Origin: Crambe crambe
Taxonomy: Eukaryota; Porifera; Demospongiae; Poecilosclerida; Crambeidae
Direction: 5' to 3'
Length of the DNA stretch: 64,000 nucleotides
Assembly: GCA_963924555.1 (NCBI GenBank)
Contig: OZ004586.1
Span: 6,902,501-6,966,500 of the forward strand
The position numbers were made by a program, and so were the translations under genes. Numbering within the stretch: position 1 is the stretch's first letter; every line of letters begins with the position of its first letter. Under the pieces are notes generated by a model, which saw nothing but the letters and a program-made list of their open reading frames with translations, was not told the origin of the DNA and did not search any database. Below, piece after piece: positions 21,450 through 33,948 of the stretch.

Positions 21450-22226
21450 GTTGTGTTTTTTTTTTCCATGTACCTTGCATCACGCACCTCACAGCTAAGT
21501 ATTCATAGCCAAGACAAATTTCCATTTCCTCATACCTTGCATGTTTGGCCAAGAATATGGGGTGAGGAAATCACACCACATTTTTCCACGGAACATTATT
21601 TTCTTATGCTTAACATTGAGTGTATGAAGCCTAAAAAGGTTTAAAGTTGTAATAAGCATTTGGCTATGATTAATAGTGACTGATAATCATACATATATAC
21701 ATACATGTATACCTGGCTATGATGGATTCCCTCATTCTGGTGATAATGTATCCATATCACTGATAATCATGCATGTATTCTTGTGATTATGATTATGTCA
21801 CTGATAATCATGTATGTATATATGCCTCGCTATATGATGGATTCCCTCATTCTGGTGATAATGATGGTATGTGCTATCCATGTCACTCGCTGCATGTTTG
21901 TGTAGCTACTAGGTAGGAAATGCAAGCATGGTGGGTGAGCGCACATGCCATGCTCATGCAGTTTAACCAAGGTCATCAAGAAAAGAAGCTGTAATATTTA
22001 ATTAGAACATAATTATGTACAAAATTATTAACAAGACCAGCCCTGTAGCTATTGTGATCAAGTGACTATATTTAGGGATTGAGTTGGTAGCATACATGAT
22101 TGTATAACAACTTAATTGGTGAAAGAGAAGAAGAAGTGATCAGTAATAAAACTCCACCAATTCACTTGACCATTCCTGTTACCAAATGTATGATGTATCA
22201 ATAATCTACATTAATTTATTTCTCAG
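21450..22226. other. Spacer between collagen array and kinase exons
   Basis: Contains short repeated strings (GATGGATTCCCTCATTCTGG twice, ACTGATAATCATG several times). I looked here on the plus strand for the missing upstream kinase exons (glycine loop, HRDLKPEN, DFG) and did not see them. Confidence 0.5.
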
Positions 22227-25200
22227 GCTCCCGAGGTGATAAAGAGCAGACTTTACCACAGCAGTGTGGACTTTTGGAGTTTTGGAGTGGTCGTGTTTGA
22301 ATGCATAACTGGACAGAGGCCTTTTCTCCATGGCAGTTCATCCAACAACATTGTCTGGTAAGAGATCATTAATTATTATGGGAGGGTATAACTGCATGGC
22401 TGATCCTCTTAGGAGGAAATTATATGGAAGATTGTGCTGTTTGCTACATGTAGTGGTGGCTGTATCTAACTATTATAGTTATCTAACTCTCTAACTTTGT
22501 ACTATAAAAATAGCTTGACCTAAGTCAATTGGCTGCCACAATCACCTTATTCATATTAATTAATAGTAGCTGGCTCCTTTTTTAGAAGTTGGACGTAAAT
22601 ATTTGCAACTGTTTCCAACTCGAGACACTTGTTATTAGTATTGCATGAGAGCCCCAAAAAGCTTAGTACAGACCATTTACTATTTAAAGAGTGCTCATGC
22701 AGTTCATGATCATAGGGTACGTATGTTTGAGACTCATTTCTTGGAATGATTATTCTCACCATAGAGAAGTACTGTTGTGATGGTATTGACTAGCAATGTG
22801 CTATGTATTTTTTGGTGACTATATGATTGTATGAACTATTTCACCAATGTAGGATTGACTTAGTGGCACAGAAACAGCCTGAAATCATTCACATCTACTA
22901 TGATAATGATGGTACGTTCTAATAACCACAGAGTGCAAGAACACTATTCATAGTTCTTATAATTAATTATCAGCTAACTCGGGCTGACCCTCATAATCAA
23001 ACCAAGTGCTCTGTGAGGACCAGTATACATGCAGTGAAATCAGCCCCCCAGTCACCACCCTATAATGAGACCACAGCGGGCCACTCTGCCATGTATACCA
23101 ATGACCTAAAAAGACCACCTCCCTATTAATAATGTCGCTTGTTCCTGGCCCATATTAATGTAGGTGGTCACAGTAAGCAGGTTTCCTTGTATAGTAAACT
23201 ACAGCTAGTCTATAGATACTATGCCGTGATGATTTTGCAGGAATCACTCCTCGATTTTCACCTGACTTGCCCAAACCTCATCGACTCTCAAAGTTAGTAA
23301 ACTGTATTAAGCCATGCAAGCATAGCACGTGTTACTAAAAAGTATTTCAACATGAGTGACATAACATAGATATTTCCTACCTTGCAGACTACGCAGTATT
23401 ATAATTAGTACATGTAACAATTATGAGGACCACAATGCTGTAATACCTCCTCCCTTTTCTAGCTTGAGAAATAAGGCCACATATTAGCCACACTATAGGC
23501 CTTTTTAAAAACTTTTTCTACATATCAGCATAATACTATCTCTCACAGGATATTTGAGGCTCACATGACTTCTTGGCTGCAAACAGCTCTCCATTACGAT
23601 GATAAGATGAGGGGAGGGAGAAGAAACATTAGTGAGGATGCTCCTTGCCTCTCCAACATGGACCTCATTCTCAGCACAAAGGTAAGGTTCTTTAAATGCA
23701 TCAACTCGTAGTCTTGTCCATGGAGAATGGCGATATGAGCATGTCCTCATTGATCTTTATATTAAAGCCCTAGTTAATACCTTAATATCAACTATATTAG
23801 CTTTTTTCTCGTACAGTGGACTCTCACTGATTTGAATAGTTTGGGACCAGAGCCTATTTGGATTAGTGAATGCATACAGTTTGAATGGTGCACTTTCTAA
23901 CTTCCATTTAATGCACCTCAGAAAATGGCTCTTTGGATTTGTGAAGGTTTGGATTAAAGGAGTTCGGATTAGTGAGGGTTCACTGTATTTGATAATTATG
24001 TCGTATAATGGTTGGATTATTCATGCATGCACTCCTGCAGGTGATTAGCTGTGTGTGCATGTCAACTGGAGAAGTTTATCATTTCAATGTAGACAATACC
24101 ACCACGTAAGGGTCATATTATCAATGACTATACTTTTAAATAAAAGTAATATATGCAGCTAAAGTAGATGAATGTATTGGTAGCTATATTGATGCTTCAC
24201 TATCCAAACTGTGTGTATAATGGGTCGGAATGTGGATATGGATATGCAAAGTTCCACGTACCGTATGGCATACTCCATGACTATATCCACATGAAGAACA
24301 CTTATCATACAATGGGTACACAATTTATCATCATACAATGGGTGTATAATGTGGATATGGATTATGCAAAGTTCCACGTACTGTATGGCATACTCCATGA
24401 CTATATCCACATGAAGAACACTTATCATACAATGGGTACACAATAATCATACAATGGGTGTATAATGGGTTGGAATGTGGATATGGATATGCAAAGTTCC
24501 ACTGTATGGCATGCAGTATCATATCAAACCAAGCTGTGTGGCCTCAAAATTGATTATATCCACATGAAGAACACTTGTATCCAAACATCATCATACATAC
24601 ACAAGTCTTTGCAAAAGTCTCTGTTCAATTCATGCGGTATCCTCCTGGCTCATTGCTTCTACAGCTTGATGAACTTTATCTACTGCATGTGTGTACAAAA
24701 CTCATAATAGCAAGACCAAAAGTTTAGCTGCTAGTCCCTACATGCAGTATAAAGAGAGTAAGCACTTATTTTTTTCCATTTCCATGTAGGTATGAATCTC
24801 TGAAGCCGCAGATTCCCATTTCCCCTCAGGACCAGTTCCATATTCTGCCCACTGGCAGAATGCCTCAGGATAATGACCTGGTGAATCAGGACATGCAGCA
24901 GGGGCAGATGGTGGGAAGATTGTTCGTCTTCAACACTGTGCTGGAACCATCGTTCAAAATGATGCACACAACAAACAAGGCTGTATCCACACTCAGTAAG
25001 TCTCATACACAATGTAGCCTCTAACCACGCTTTTTATTAAGAGAAAAAAATGGTCTGGGTATGAGATTAACATCAATCCAGAGCATTCATGTTATTGTTG
25101 GTCAAATCTTGGACTTGAGGCTCACCGATAAATGATACTATGCTACATGACTGCTTCTCAAACTCTTATAGCTTGACCTATTGAGTACTTGTATTACTAA

Positions 25201-28200
25201 TGCACACCAGAGTACAATGCAATACATTTATACTGTACATATGGTGGACTTCTACACCACGTACTGTCTAATGATCAAATCAGTTGGTAGTTTGTTTTCT
25301 GTCAATCTACTAACTTGATTTTATTCTTGTCCTGTAGCTGCCTATGGAGATAGCAAATTTACATACAATGTGAGTACAATAGTTATAATCAACTGATAAA
25401 TAAATACAACTGTCTTGTAATTCTGTTCCCCTGTACAACTCTCTTATAATTCAGCAGTCTCTTTTTTACTAACGTATGTATGCATGCATGTGATTTGCCT
25501 TCTTTGACACCACAGGAGACTCGTGAGGCATATGCTCAAGTATTCTTTCATATCAGGGAACATCACGCTCTCTTTAAGAGACTTCAAAGTGGTCACTCAG
25601 CCATCTTGTACGTAAGCCAGAAATCATGTCACTATTTATTTTATTATTAATTTGTTTTTATTCATTGATTTATTGAATAAATAATTCAATTATAACATGC
25701 AAAGAATTTATGGTTGGACACCAACCATACTTGGCTTGCTCATACTTGACAATCCTGTGGTTGTTGTTCCATGCAGGTATCAATTGTCTGAGCATTGTAG
25801 GCGAGTGCAACGTCAGGAAGGAGCCTTGGCTGATCAACACTTGCTCACTCAAGAAGCCATCACCATGGTGATGGACATGTGAGTAGAAAATTAAAGGGAG
25901 CTCATTATGTAACTATAATATAACTACATATACTGGCTTCAAGGGATTCACTTTAATTGAGCCCTGTTTACACATAGGTTTCAATCCAGATTCAATCTGG
26001 ACTCAATCCAGATTTTAATACTGTCCATAGCCCTCTCTAGTAGAGTGAATTAACACTGCATGCAGTCTGGGCCTAAAAGCCTATTACACTCCGCAAGCAC
26101 TTTACTAGACCACAACGAATTGGGCTATACCTTTCAATTCATCTTTGAAATGCATACATTCTGTCCATTAGTATAGATACCGTTTGCCCTTGATAATTCA
26201 TTAAAATTGAGCACCCTCTCTTATCAGTTATTCTATTATTATTTATTCATTATTATTTTATTTATTTCTTTACTAATTATTTATACAGGCACTATGATGA
26301 CTACGAAGATCTCAAGAGGTTAATTGAAGAGAACAAAGGTGATAGTCATACTCATAGTATCATAGCTATTATGTAATGAGGCCATCACAAAAAAATTAGC
26401 AAGTGAAGCAAGCGTACCCCCTATTCAGATTTCGTATTTAATATGCAGGTGCATACTCTGTTTGACCTTTGACCCCACAAATGAAACGTGTCCACAACAA
26501 CAAACAGCTAGAGCTTATTGCTTTCTACAGCACATGGAGGCCTGAGTGGATTGTAGGCGCTTGGCTTACTAAGTGCTTTATACAGCCTCCTGTGTATGCA
26601 GCTATTCATCCTGACAGCAATATCTTAGCCTAAGAAGTTAAAGTACAAATGACTTTCACCAACTGCTTTGCTCGCCAATTGAATATGTTACACGAACATA
26701 CCCTAGTAGTTATGCAAACTTGAGAATGTGTACGTATGTATATTTGCAGTTCCACAGTCCTTAGACAACTATGTGCTATCATGGCAGTCTTCCATCTCAA
26801 CATTACAACAGAGAGATCAGGTGCACAGTTTGTGTAACTAAAGTCACAGTTCAAACTAATTACGTCAAATATCAGATACATTTTGGCCACTTTGTAGCTA
26901 ATAGCAGAAATTTATCAGAAAAAAAACATGATTCACACTTCAATTTTTGTAAAAGCTAGCATGCAAATTTACCTTTCAAGATTTACTTGAGCTCTCTAGC
27001 CATAATTTGTGATTAGTTACAAGTATAGTTGACTAGCTTTTGCATGCAGATATGTACGTCACCTTCCAGTTCCATAGGGTAGCTAATATTTATGTGAAGA
27101 TTCTAATTACAGGAGCTAAAGAGAGTTGATGAGGAATTGAGGAAACTGAGAGAAGAAAGGGATTCTTACTTTCGTATGACAGATGACCTTCAAACCAATT
27201 ACGATAACTTTGAGGGCAGAGTTGAAGATTACGAGCAAAACTAGTAAGCTATGATTAGCAGTGTTTCCCCCAGTATACTAAATGCAGGGCGGGCCACCCT
27301 GTTTGGATATAGAACTTCAAAGAAAGTGGGCTGGGTCTATGGCACTAATTCTCATGAATATACTTAAGCACCCTGTTTGAAAGTACAGCTAGGGGAGACT
27401 CTGGATTAGCCATGTGTAGCAATAATAGGCTATTATTAGCTTGCATTTTTGGAGAATAAAAATGTGACTCTAGCGTTGTAAGAGTCACTTAAGTTAGATC
27501 TATGCCATGCGCCATTATTCTCGTTTTAGCATGGCTAAACCCTATTGAGTCTATAAATGTATGTAGTCTTAACGTACATTAATGATTTTATTTGTTAATC
27601 TTTTGTAGTGTTCTTACAGCGTGTGCCTTATATGATGAGGTCCGGTCTAGCAGAAGTGAGTGCAGCCAGTCATAGTAGCTGTATGCCCAGTAGTATAGCT
27701 ACTCTTATTGTGATATTTGTGTGGGTTCCAGGCAGAAATCGTCCACTTTTTCATACTTCACTCCACTAATTATATAGTGGCCTTGAATGGTCAAAGTATT
27801 CTAGAACACATAACAGATGTTTGGAAAATTTTAAACTTAATTTTTTGCTGTAGATGTAACCCCAGAGAGGAGCATGCAAGATGTCCTACTGAAGGCCACT
27901 CAGGAGGCACAAAGTATCATTGAAGAGAGTCTCAATGGCTACAACTTTGGGCAGACATTCATGGCCCTTGCTACCCATTTACATAAAATACAATGCCTGA
28001 TAGACCAGTTGGAGAAGATCAAATCAGAAGTGATGAAGGTATTATCATTTGCATAATTATGGATGTATGCATGCATGTGCAATAGCATGTGTATATATAG
28101 GAGTGAAATTTGGGATAAATTTCACGAGTTGTAGTGAGAATGGCAATACGATTGTACGAAGCACAGCCAAGTGCAATTTGCCACTGAGTGAAAATTTCAC

Positions 28201-29682
28201 TCCTACCCATACTAGCTATTACAATTCTGTTATGACACACCACAGTGCTTATGATAAGAAATTGATATTGACCGGACATGCAAAGTATAGATTGTCCTAA
28301 CATTTTTACTGGACATTACATCAGTGTGCATTTTGACCAGTATACTTTTGTCCTGACAAATAAAATTAATAATGACCAGCATGAACACCTTGGCCAGGCC
28401 TTCACTCTTTCTCTCCCATGCATTAACTAATGGGATTCATCAATAATACTTTTGTTATTGCTCATAGATGAATAAGGACCAGAGACAGAGTTTGTGGGAC
28501 ATGATTGTAGAAGTAAGTGAGCTACTGACAATGAGTTATAGTATTTTCTCTGTCATAATAATTATTATTACGTAAATAATCTACAGTTCATTACCCACCC
28601 CACTATAGACCGTTTGCATGCATCTTTACCGAGCCATTTTTGTGCATAGTCATAATACAAATTGGCCTGCATAAAGAAGCTCCATTGACTAACATAATGT
28701 AGCTATAGCTACTTTTGCATGAATGTAGCTATCAATTCCTGCAGAGTAATAATCCAGAAGCTCCTTTGTCATACCGACGTATGAAACAATCTGTGAGCGA
28801 GTCTTCCGACAACTTGGCTCTCAACGGGGACTCTGATTCTGTGATCAACATGAGAGTGACAAGATCTTCTGCCCAGGAACTCCGAACGCAGTTCTCTGAA
28901 ATGTCAATAAGTTCTGTGGATAGTGTCAACGATATGAAACTTGCTGAATCCATCAACAATTTTTCAAGGTGCATTTATGGGGTTAGCACCATGCAGCTAT
29001 TCATGGACATGCATACATGGGTAGCAATAGTTATGGATTGATAGCAAGTCTCACTTGTCTGATCACTTATATCATTAGATAAGATTACCTATAAAGTTGT
29101 GCTAACTATATACAGTAAAACCTCCGAATAATGATCACACTTGGGACCCATCCTTTTGTCCTTTGTAAGAGGGTTATCCTCTTTTGGAGGTTATTTTGTC
29201 TAGAGTGTATATATACAGAGATATTTTAGATTGTCCTTTTTTGGAGTGTCCTGGTTCCACTATAAGCTAATTAACTACTTTATTGGAGAAAGAGTAGCTG
29301 TATAGAGTGTACCTATAATAATACATGTGGACTTTTTCTGTGCATGAATGGGAGTAGAGGGAACATGGGACTCCCTAGTCCACATGTTCATGTATGCTCT
29401 ATTAGTGTTCCATTGTTTTGCTTATAGACTAGTGTCCGAGGAAGAAAATACTCGCCTGATACACAGGAATGAAGAACTTAGGAAAGAGTATGTGATCTGT
29501 ACAGTATTCTAGTATACTCTAGACTACATAGTTAGTATATCTATTACTATAGCTAGTATACTAGCTAGTTCATTGAGCTATATAATAATTATGTGTGTAG
29601 GTTTGTTCGGTCCCTTTCCCAGTCACTTTCAACTGTGGACACTAATGGTAAACCTCCTCTTCCAGAGTCTGGAAGTCAATGA
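22227..29682 (+). CDS. IKK-alpha/beta-like kinase, 3' 18 exons
   Basis: IkappaB kinase-like Ser/Thr kinase of the NF-kappaB pathway. Exons: 22227-22357, 22853-22911, 23241-23292, 23549-23681, 24041-24105, 24790-24995, 25338-25369, 25516-25607, 25777-25878, 26289-26338, 26765-26820, 27113-27243, 27609-27655, 27854-28038, 28468-28512, 28745-28968, 29428-29487, 29601-29682. All junctions keep phase and give 583 residues. Residues 1-110 are the C-lobe of the kinase: it opens with APE, then DFWSFGVVVFECITGQRPF as in IKK-alpha/beta and unlike TBK1/IKK-epsilon. A ubiquitin-like domain follows (about 111-230, including LFVFN near its end), then a helical scaffold/dimerisation region (about 235-430) and a Ser-rich tail. 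The N-lobe, catalytic loop and activation-loop serines are not in the exons found. The vertebrate NEMO-binding motif (LDWSWL) is absent from the last exon. Confidence 0.82.
24210..24500. repeat. Intronic tandem repeat with internal palindromes
   Basis: A unit of about 130 bp containing GTGGATATGG, AAGTTCCACGTAC and ACTATATCCACATGAAGAAC is present about two and a half times in the intron after 24105. GTGGATAT and ATATCCAC within each unit are complementary. Confidence 0.75.
26440..26710 (-). repeat. Dispersed repeat R1, copy 2
   Basis: Inverted relative to the copies at 14739 and 50585. It lies in the intron before the small exon 26765-26820. Confidence 0.75.
28099..28204. mobile_element. Small intronic MITE
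   Basis: Ends AGGAGTGAAATTT and AAATTTCACTCCT are complementary (106 bp in all) within the intron after 28038. The body carries further GTGAAAT/ATTTCAC pairs. Confidence 0.6.
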
Positions 29683-29793
29683 TACTTGGATAGATAATTA
29701 TCATTATGACATCTTTTCATTTTGGATAGCAATTTCTTTTTCTCCCTCTGTTATTCTCTTTTCTCTGCTGTTTTGTGTATATGTGTATTTGCT

Positions 29794-29829
<36 letters not shown>

Positions 29830-30044
29830 CTGATAAAAGTAATAATGCTACAATGTGCCGCTTTTTTTCTGTGGTCTCAAAAAGTAACTTATGGGAGAAA
29901 AGTCATCTTCTTTTCAGAAAACATTAGCCATCGAAGCATTTTTTGATGAGTGTCCTTTATTTGAGGTCAGCAAGCTATTCGTATCATATCATGTCCTTAT
30001 TACAGAGGTACCCGTCAGAGGTTACATGCATGTATTGTATTCAT
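29683..30044. other. 3' flank of kinase gene with poly-T tract
   Basis: Contains a run of 34 T at 29796-29829. I see no gene. Confidence 0.6.
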
Positions 30045-30155
30045 TTAGAGTCAAAGTAGATATTCTATAACCTGTCAGCATTGAAATAGCACATGTAGTT
30101 GAGGGACATGAGTCACACGACCCCATGGCAAGTATATAGAAAAAGAGTTTAAAGT
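30045..30155 (-). pseudogene. Orphan 5' end of an Ig-receptor unit
   Basis: Matches the start and 5' flank of units A, B and D (GAGTCAAAGTAG, then TTCTATAACCTGTCA, then CCCCATGGCAAG). The start codon position reads ATA rather than ATG and no exon follows on the downstream side. It is evidence of a lost seventh unit at the left end of the cluster. Confidence 0.65.
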
Positions 30156-30326
30156 GGGAGGACATTGTGAATCAGCGACTCATGGGATGACCAAGATATT
30201 AATAATAGGAGCTTACTGCTAATTATCTCTTCGTCTCTGTTTTACTCAATGGACTAGGCTAACTATGTACCATTCCACCTATCTGAGAGTAATAATTCAC
30301 TTGTATGTAAAATTGTACACAACTTG

Positions 30327-33300
30327 TTAGTGTATGTAACCATAAGCTTCATTTGTGTCTACTTTAATGTTGTGGTCACCCTGAGGAGTCTGGACCGTGT
30401 CATACAGGGGTCCAGGAGTGGCTAATGACAGAGGCTTCATCTGCTGTACATGTCCTGAAATGTCCTTGGTCTTCTGTCTTCTCCTAGTCCAGCACCACAT
30501 CACTAGAAGTCCAAGAAAGAACCCCACCAGTGCAGTAACCATGGATACTACTATCACTGAAACAATAGTGATGGTAGAACATGAGGTACTTCTTGAGACT
30601 GTGATAGGTGGAGGGACTGTTGGACATGTATTGCTTGAGCTATCTGGAGGAGAAGGAAATAAATTAAAGGGAATATATAAGTTGTCAACTATTTGGGTAT
30701 GCATACATATGTGAACACATCAAGTGGAAATCAGCACATTTTAAAGTTTTGAGTAATTGATTCTTGAAGTTTGCACTTCAAGAATCAATTACTCAAAAAC
30801 TTTAAAATGTGATTTTACTTGATGTGTTCACATATGCCTACTGCTAGTCTGGCATAGAGCAGACCCTTTACCTTACGGATCGTTTTATAGGTAAAGGGTC
30901 AGCTCTACCAGACTAAAAGTATGGATTTTAGAACTTGTATACATCAGTGAGGATTATAACTCTTTTGAAATGATCCGACAAAATGTCAGACCATGGGAAG
31001 AGTTGATCGGCCATATTATGATGTGGCCTTATGTCAGACCAAAGCAAATCATTTGACTTTTTGACCCTGTAAACAGCCTATGGCAGACTGTTATAACTCT
31101 CACTGATACATGGACCTGAAAAAGACTCCTTGAAACAACCCACCTTGATTATCAAGGACATCTTGGATTGAGAAGCCTATGACTTCATTATTGCTTGATA
31201 GCAAATATAGAGTGAATGAACAGTTTGTGGCACTGGGAGAGCTCTCAAATGTAATGATAACATCATGAAGAGGATTGTAAGTTCTGTTGATGATCTCTGG
31301 TTGACACTGATCACAATTCAAATGAGCTGAGAGAGTTTGGGCCAGTCCAGGAGGATAGAGATCGCGATTGAAGCGAACTCTTATGGTATTACCATCCAAT
31401 CTTGCATCTTCCACCACAGAAATAGCATTTGTTACTGAAATAAATAAAAATTAGCTAATAAAAATAATCTAGTCAGTGTCATGTGATGTACAAGTGTAAA
31501 GGCTAATTACAAGTTATAACAACTAGTATACAAATTTTCGATATCCTTAATCATGTCAAGGTAGGTTGACTCGTGGTTTGCATGAGCTGCCATTGCTAGC
31601 CTATTCAGCTGACTCAGTTTAATATGTAGGTATAGCTCTATTTACATCAAAAGGTCAAAGTATATACCTTGGAATCTTTCACTAATTATTCTTTCAGAAC
31701 ATGATCCGCTCATAAATACCAAAGAAGTATTCACTGCTAAGGTGTCTTGTTGGTCACCAATCAGTTGAGAGCTATTGAAAGTGAATCTCTTGGAAGTATC
31801 GTTAAGAAATACTCCATTGCTTTGTTGTCCAGACACAGATAATGAAGCATTCACTGCTACAGTATCCCTATTCATCACAACATCATCTATAACCTGAAGA
31901 TAAACAATAAACAATAACAAATCATTGTTGTCATCATCTATTAATTAATAGCAGATATCTTACATTCGCGATGCATGCAACTACACTCTGCATGTCATTA
32001 TAATTGGTCATAATATATGGTATTACTTCACCCATACCATTCCCAGACATCAGTAACTATTATGTGACAGTCAAGGGTAGAAATTAAGCCTTTATTCATG
32101 CTTTCTACTTTTGAAAAAAAAAAGTTCGAAAGGCAGAAAATTTTATTGTAAAGCATCAGTCATGACAAGAGTAGTTAAACTTTGACTAAAACATGAATCT
32201 ATCCTCGACTGTCACATATATATTATAATATTGTTGTGTATGTACAGACAATGCAAACCACAACTGCATGAAGAAGACTATCTTCCTTTGATATCATAAC
32301 AAAGCAGACATGTTTTTACTGGTTGTAATAATGTTTACCTGCCATGTGACTACTACCACTAATCCATTAGCTTCATACATGTAGGACATTGTAGGTCCTC
32401 CAGGGAACAACACTGTATGACAATCATATCATAATATCAGCGCACATGTCTATTATTTGGACTGGAGGCAGAAAAATGGATGACTGTGAGGGTATAAAAA
32501 TTCATCCATCATTATTTTGGGTTGGAGGGGTGGGTGGGTGGGAGAATAGCTACTACCTTGTGGCAAGCTAGAATGTGCTAAATTAAACTATAATATAGAT
32601 TCACATACCACTTGGAATTTGTGGGTTATAGTTTATAGGCGTGGGACTTGGAATAGAAAATGGAGTTGTACTTCCATTAAGAGAATACATCCTTTGTTGA
32701 CAAAAGTTTTGAGGTGGGCAAGATATAGTTCTGGCATTGCGATCACCAGTACATCTGAGAGATGGATTGTTGTTATCTGTTATATTAAAGGAGTCCACAC
32801 ACTGTCTTGCTCTCTCATCCATGCTTATATTCACACTCAAGTCTGATAGTGGACGTTCACTTGATGGAACATTGACACTAAAAGTCCAAGAAGCATCTGT
32901 AAATATTCATAGAATAATAATTAGCTATAGCTAAGACTTAAACTCACCTATGAATACTGCTCGTACAGACTGGACATCGTCATCACTATTGACGATGGGA
33001 GTTTGACATCTCACATTGATAATTCCAATGGATGGAGTAGCAATAACAGTGGCAGTACTGACTATAACATTTCCATTAACAAGTCCATCAAAAGAGTATG
33101 ATGGATTTGGAGATATAGGATTCAGATCTTGTGGAGTTATTGATACTACAAAACTATCTGAAGGGTTATTTTCAGAGGTGATATTCCAAACATGGGCTGC
33201 ACTGTTCACGGTACAAGTGAAGACAGTTCGCTCGCCAGGACAAGAGTAATTTCTACCATGTTGCACACGACTGGACCACTGAAGTTCAGCAGTCCTCACT

Positions 33301-33401
33301 GAAGACAGAGCATTGTGTTATCAGCTATTAGCTATGATATGTACAACATACCACATTGGAAAACTCCAATCAACAAAAGGAAGAGAGTCAAAGTAGTCAT
33401 T
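30327..33401 (-). CDS. Ig-like single-pass receptor, unit A
   Basis: Predicted type I membrane protein of 531 residues. Exons: 33353-33401, 32948-33298, 32609-32896, 32339-32412, 31668-31893, 31144-31434, 30327-30643, all joining in frame. Signal peptide MTTLTLFLLLIGVFQC; exon 2 is an Ig-like domain (FTC, VWNI, NVRC; about residues 17-133); exons 3-6 encode about 290 further extracellular residues rich in N-glycosylation sites that I cannot assign. The last exon has a membrane segment (VSVIVVSMVTALVGFFLGLLV), a WTRRRQK stop-transfer and a tail with LYDTV and NEAYGYIH. The two Tyr motifs suggest SH2 binding or endocytic sorting. Exons 2, 3 and 6 are symmetric phase 1, suited to shuffling. The intron before the last exon holds two hairpins. 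Confidence 0.8.
30706..30836. repeat. Hairpin in unit A intron 6
   Basis: CATATGTGAACACATCAAGT at the left pairs with its complement at the right. The arms are about 63 bp around a 4-nt loop (TTGC) with few mismatches. It lies 62 nt upstream of the membrane-exon acceptor. Confidence 0.85.
30849..30921. repeat. Second hairpin in unit A intron 6
   Basis: GTCTGGCATAGAGCAGACCC and the complementary stretch ending CTCTACCAGAC flank CTTTACC/GGTAAAG. Unlike the first hairpin the arms have bulges. Confidence 0.7.
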
Positions 33402-33858
33402 CTATAACCTGTCAAGATTGAAACAGTCATGTTATTAGAGAGACACACCCCATGGCAAGATGGGAGAGGAATTGAGTGGGGAAGACTAATATAGCTACTA
33501 AACTAGCTACACAATTGAGAGAAACGAGGAGGACGCAGAGAGAAGAGGAGGAGGAGAGAGAGAGAAGGGGGAGGGAGTGAGGAGGATATCAGTGATTAGG
33601 AGATAAATAGCAGGAGTTGATGCACTCCAATTCTAAAGGCTCCAAATTTTAGTCTCATTTGAGCTGTTAATCCTGTTAGTAAACTAGAGGGCTAAGCTTA
33701 CTTACCATAAATATTATAAGCTTCTTGCAAACTATATCTACAGCAAGTACATAACTGGCAGGTCTAGATCTAAGGACTTACTCTTCAGAAAAACAAGACC
33801 GGCAGAACCACACCCTCAGACAGTTATGGCGTGGGTGGTTGTACTATGAATACGATTA

Positions 33859-33870
33859 TGCGCATGCGCG
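33859..33870. promoter_or_regulatory. NRF-1-type site between units A and B
   Basis: TGCGCATGCGCG, a perfect match to the (T/C)GCGCA(T/C)GCGC(A/G) consensus known for NRF-1 proteins. It is 458 bp upstream of the unit A start codon. Confidence 0.5.
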
Positions 33871-33948
33871 TAATACACAACATGAAATGCATACGAGGTT
33901 AAAATGAATACGAAGATTATTCTAATCACTGACTGTCTTGACAATAGT

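Noticed and set aside
22227..22911. TBK1/IKK-epsilon identity for the kinase
   Set aside because: The sequence after APE (SVDFWSFGVVVFECITGQRPF) and the following segments match the IKK-alpha/beta pattern; TBK1-type kinases have a different insert here.
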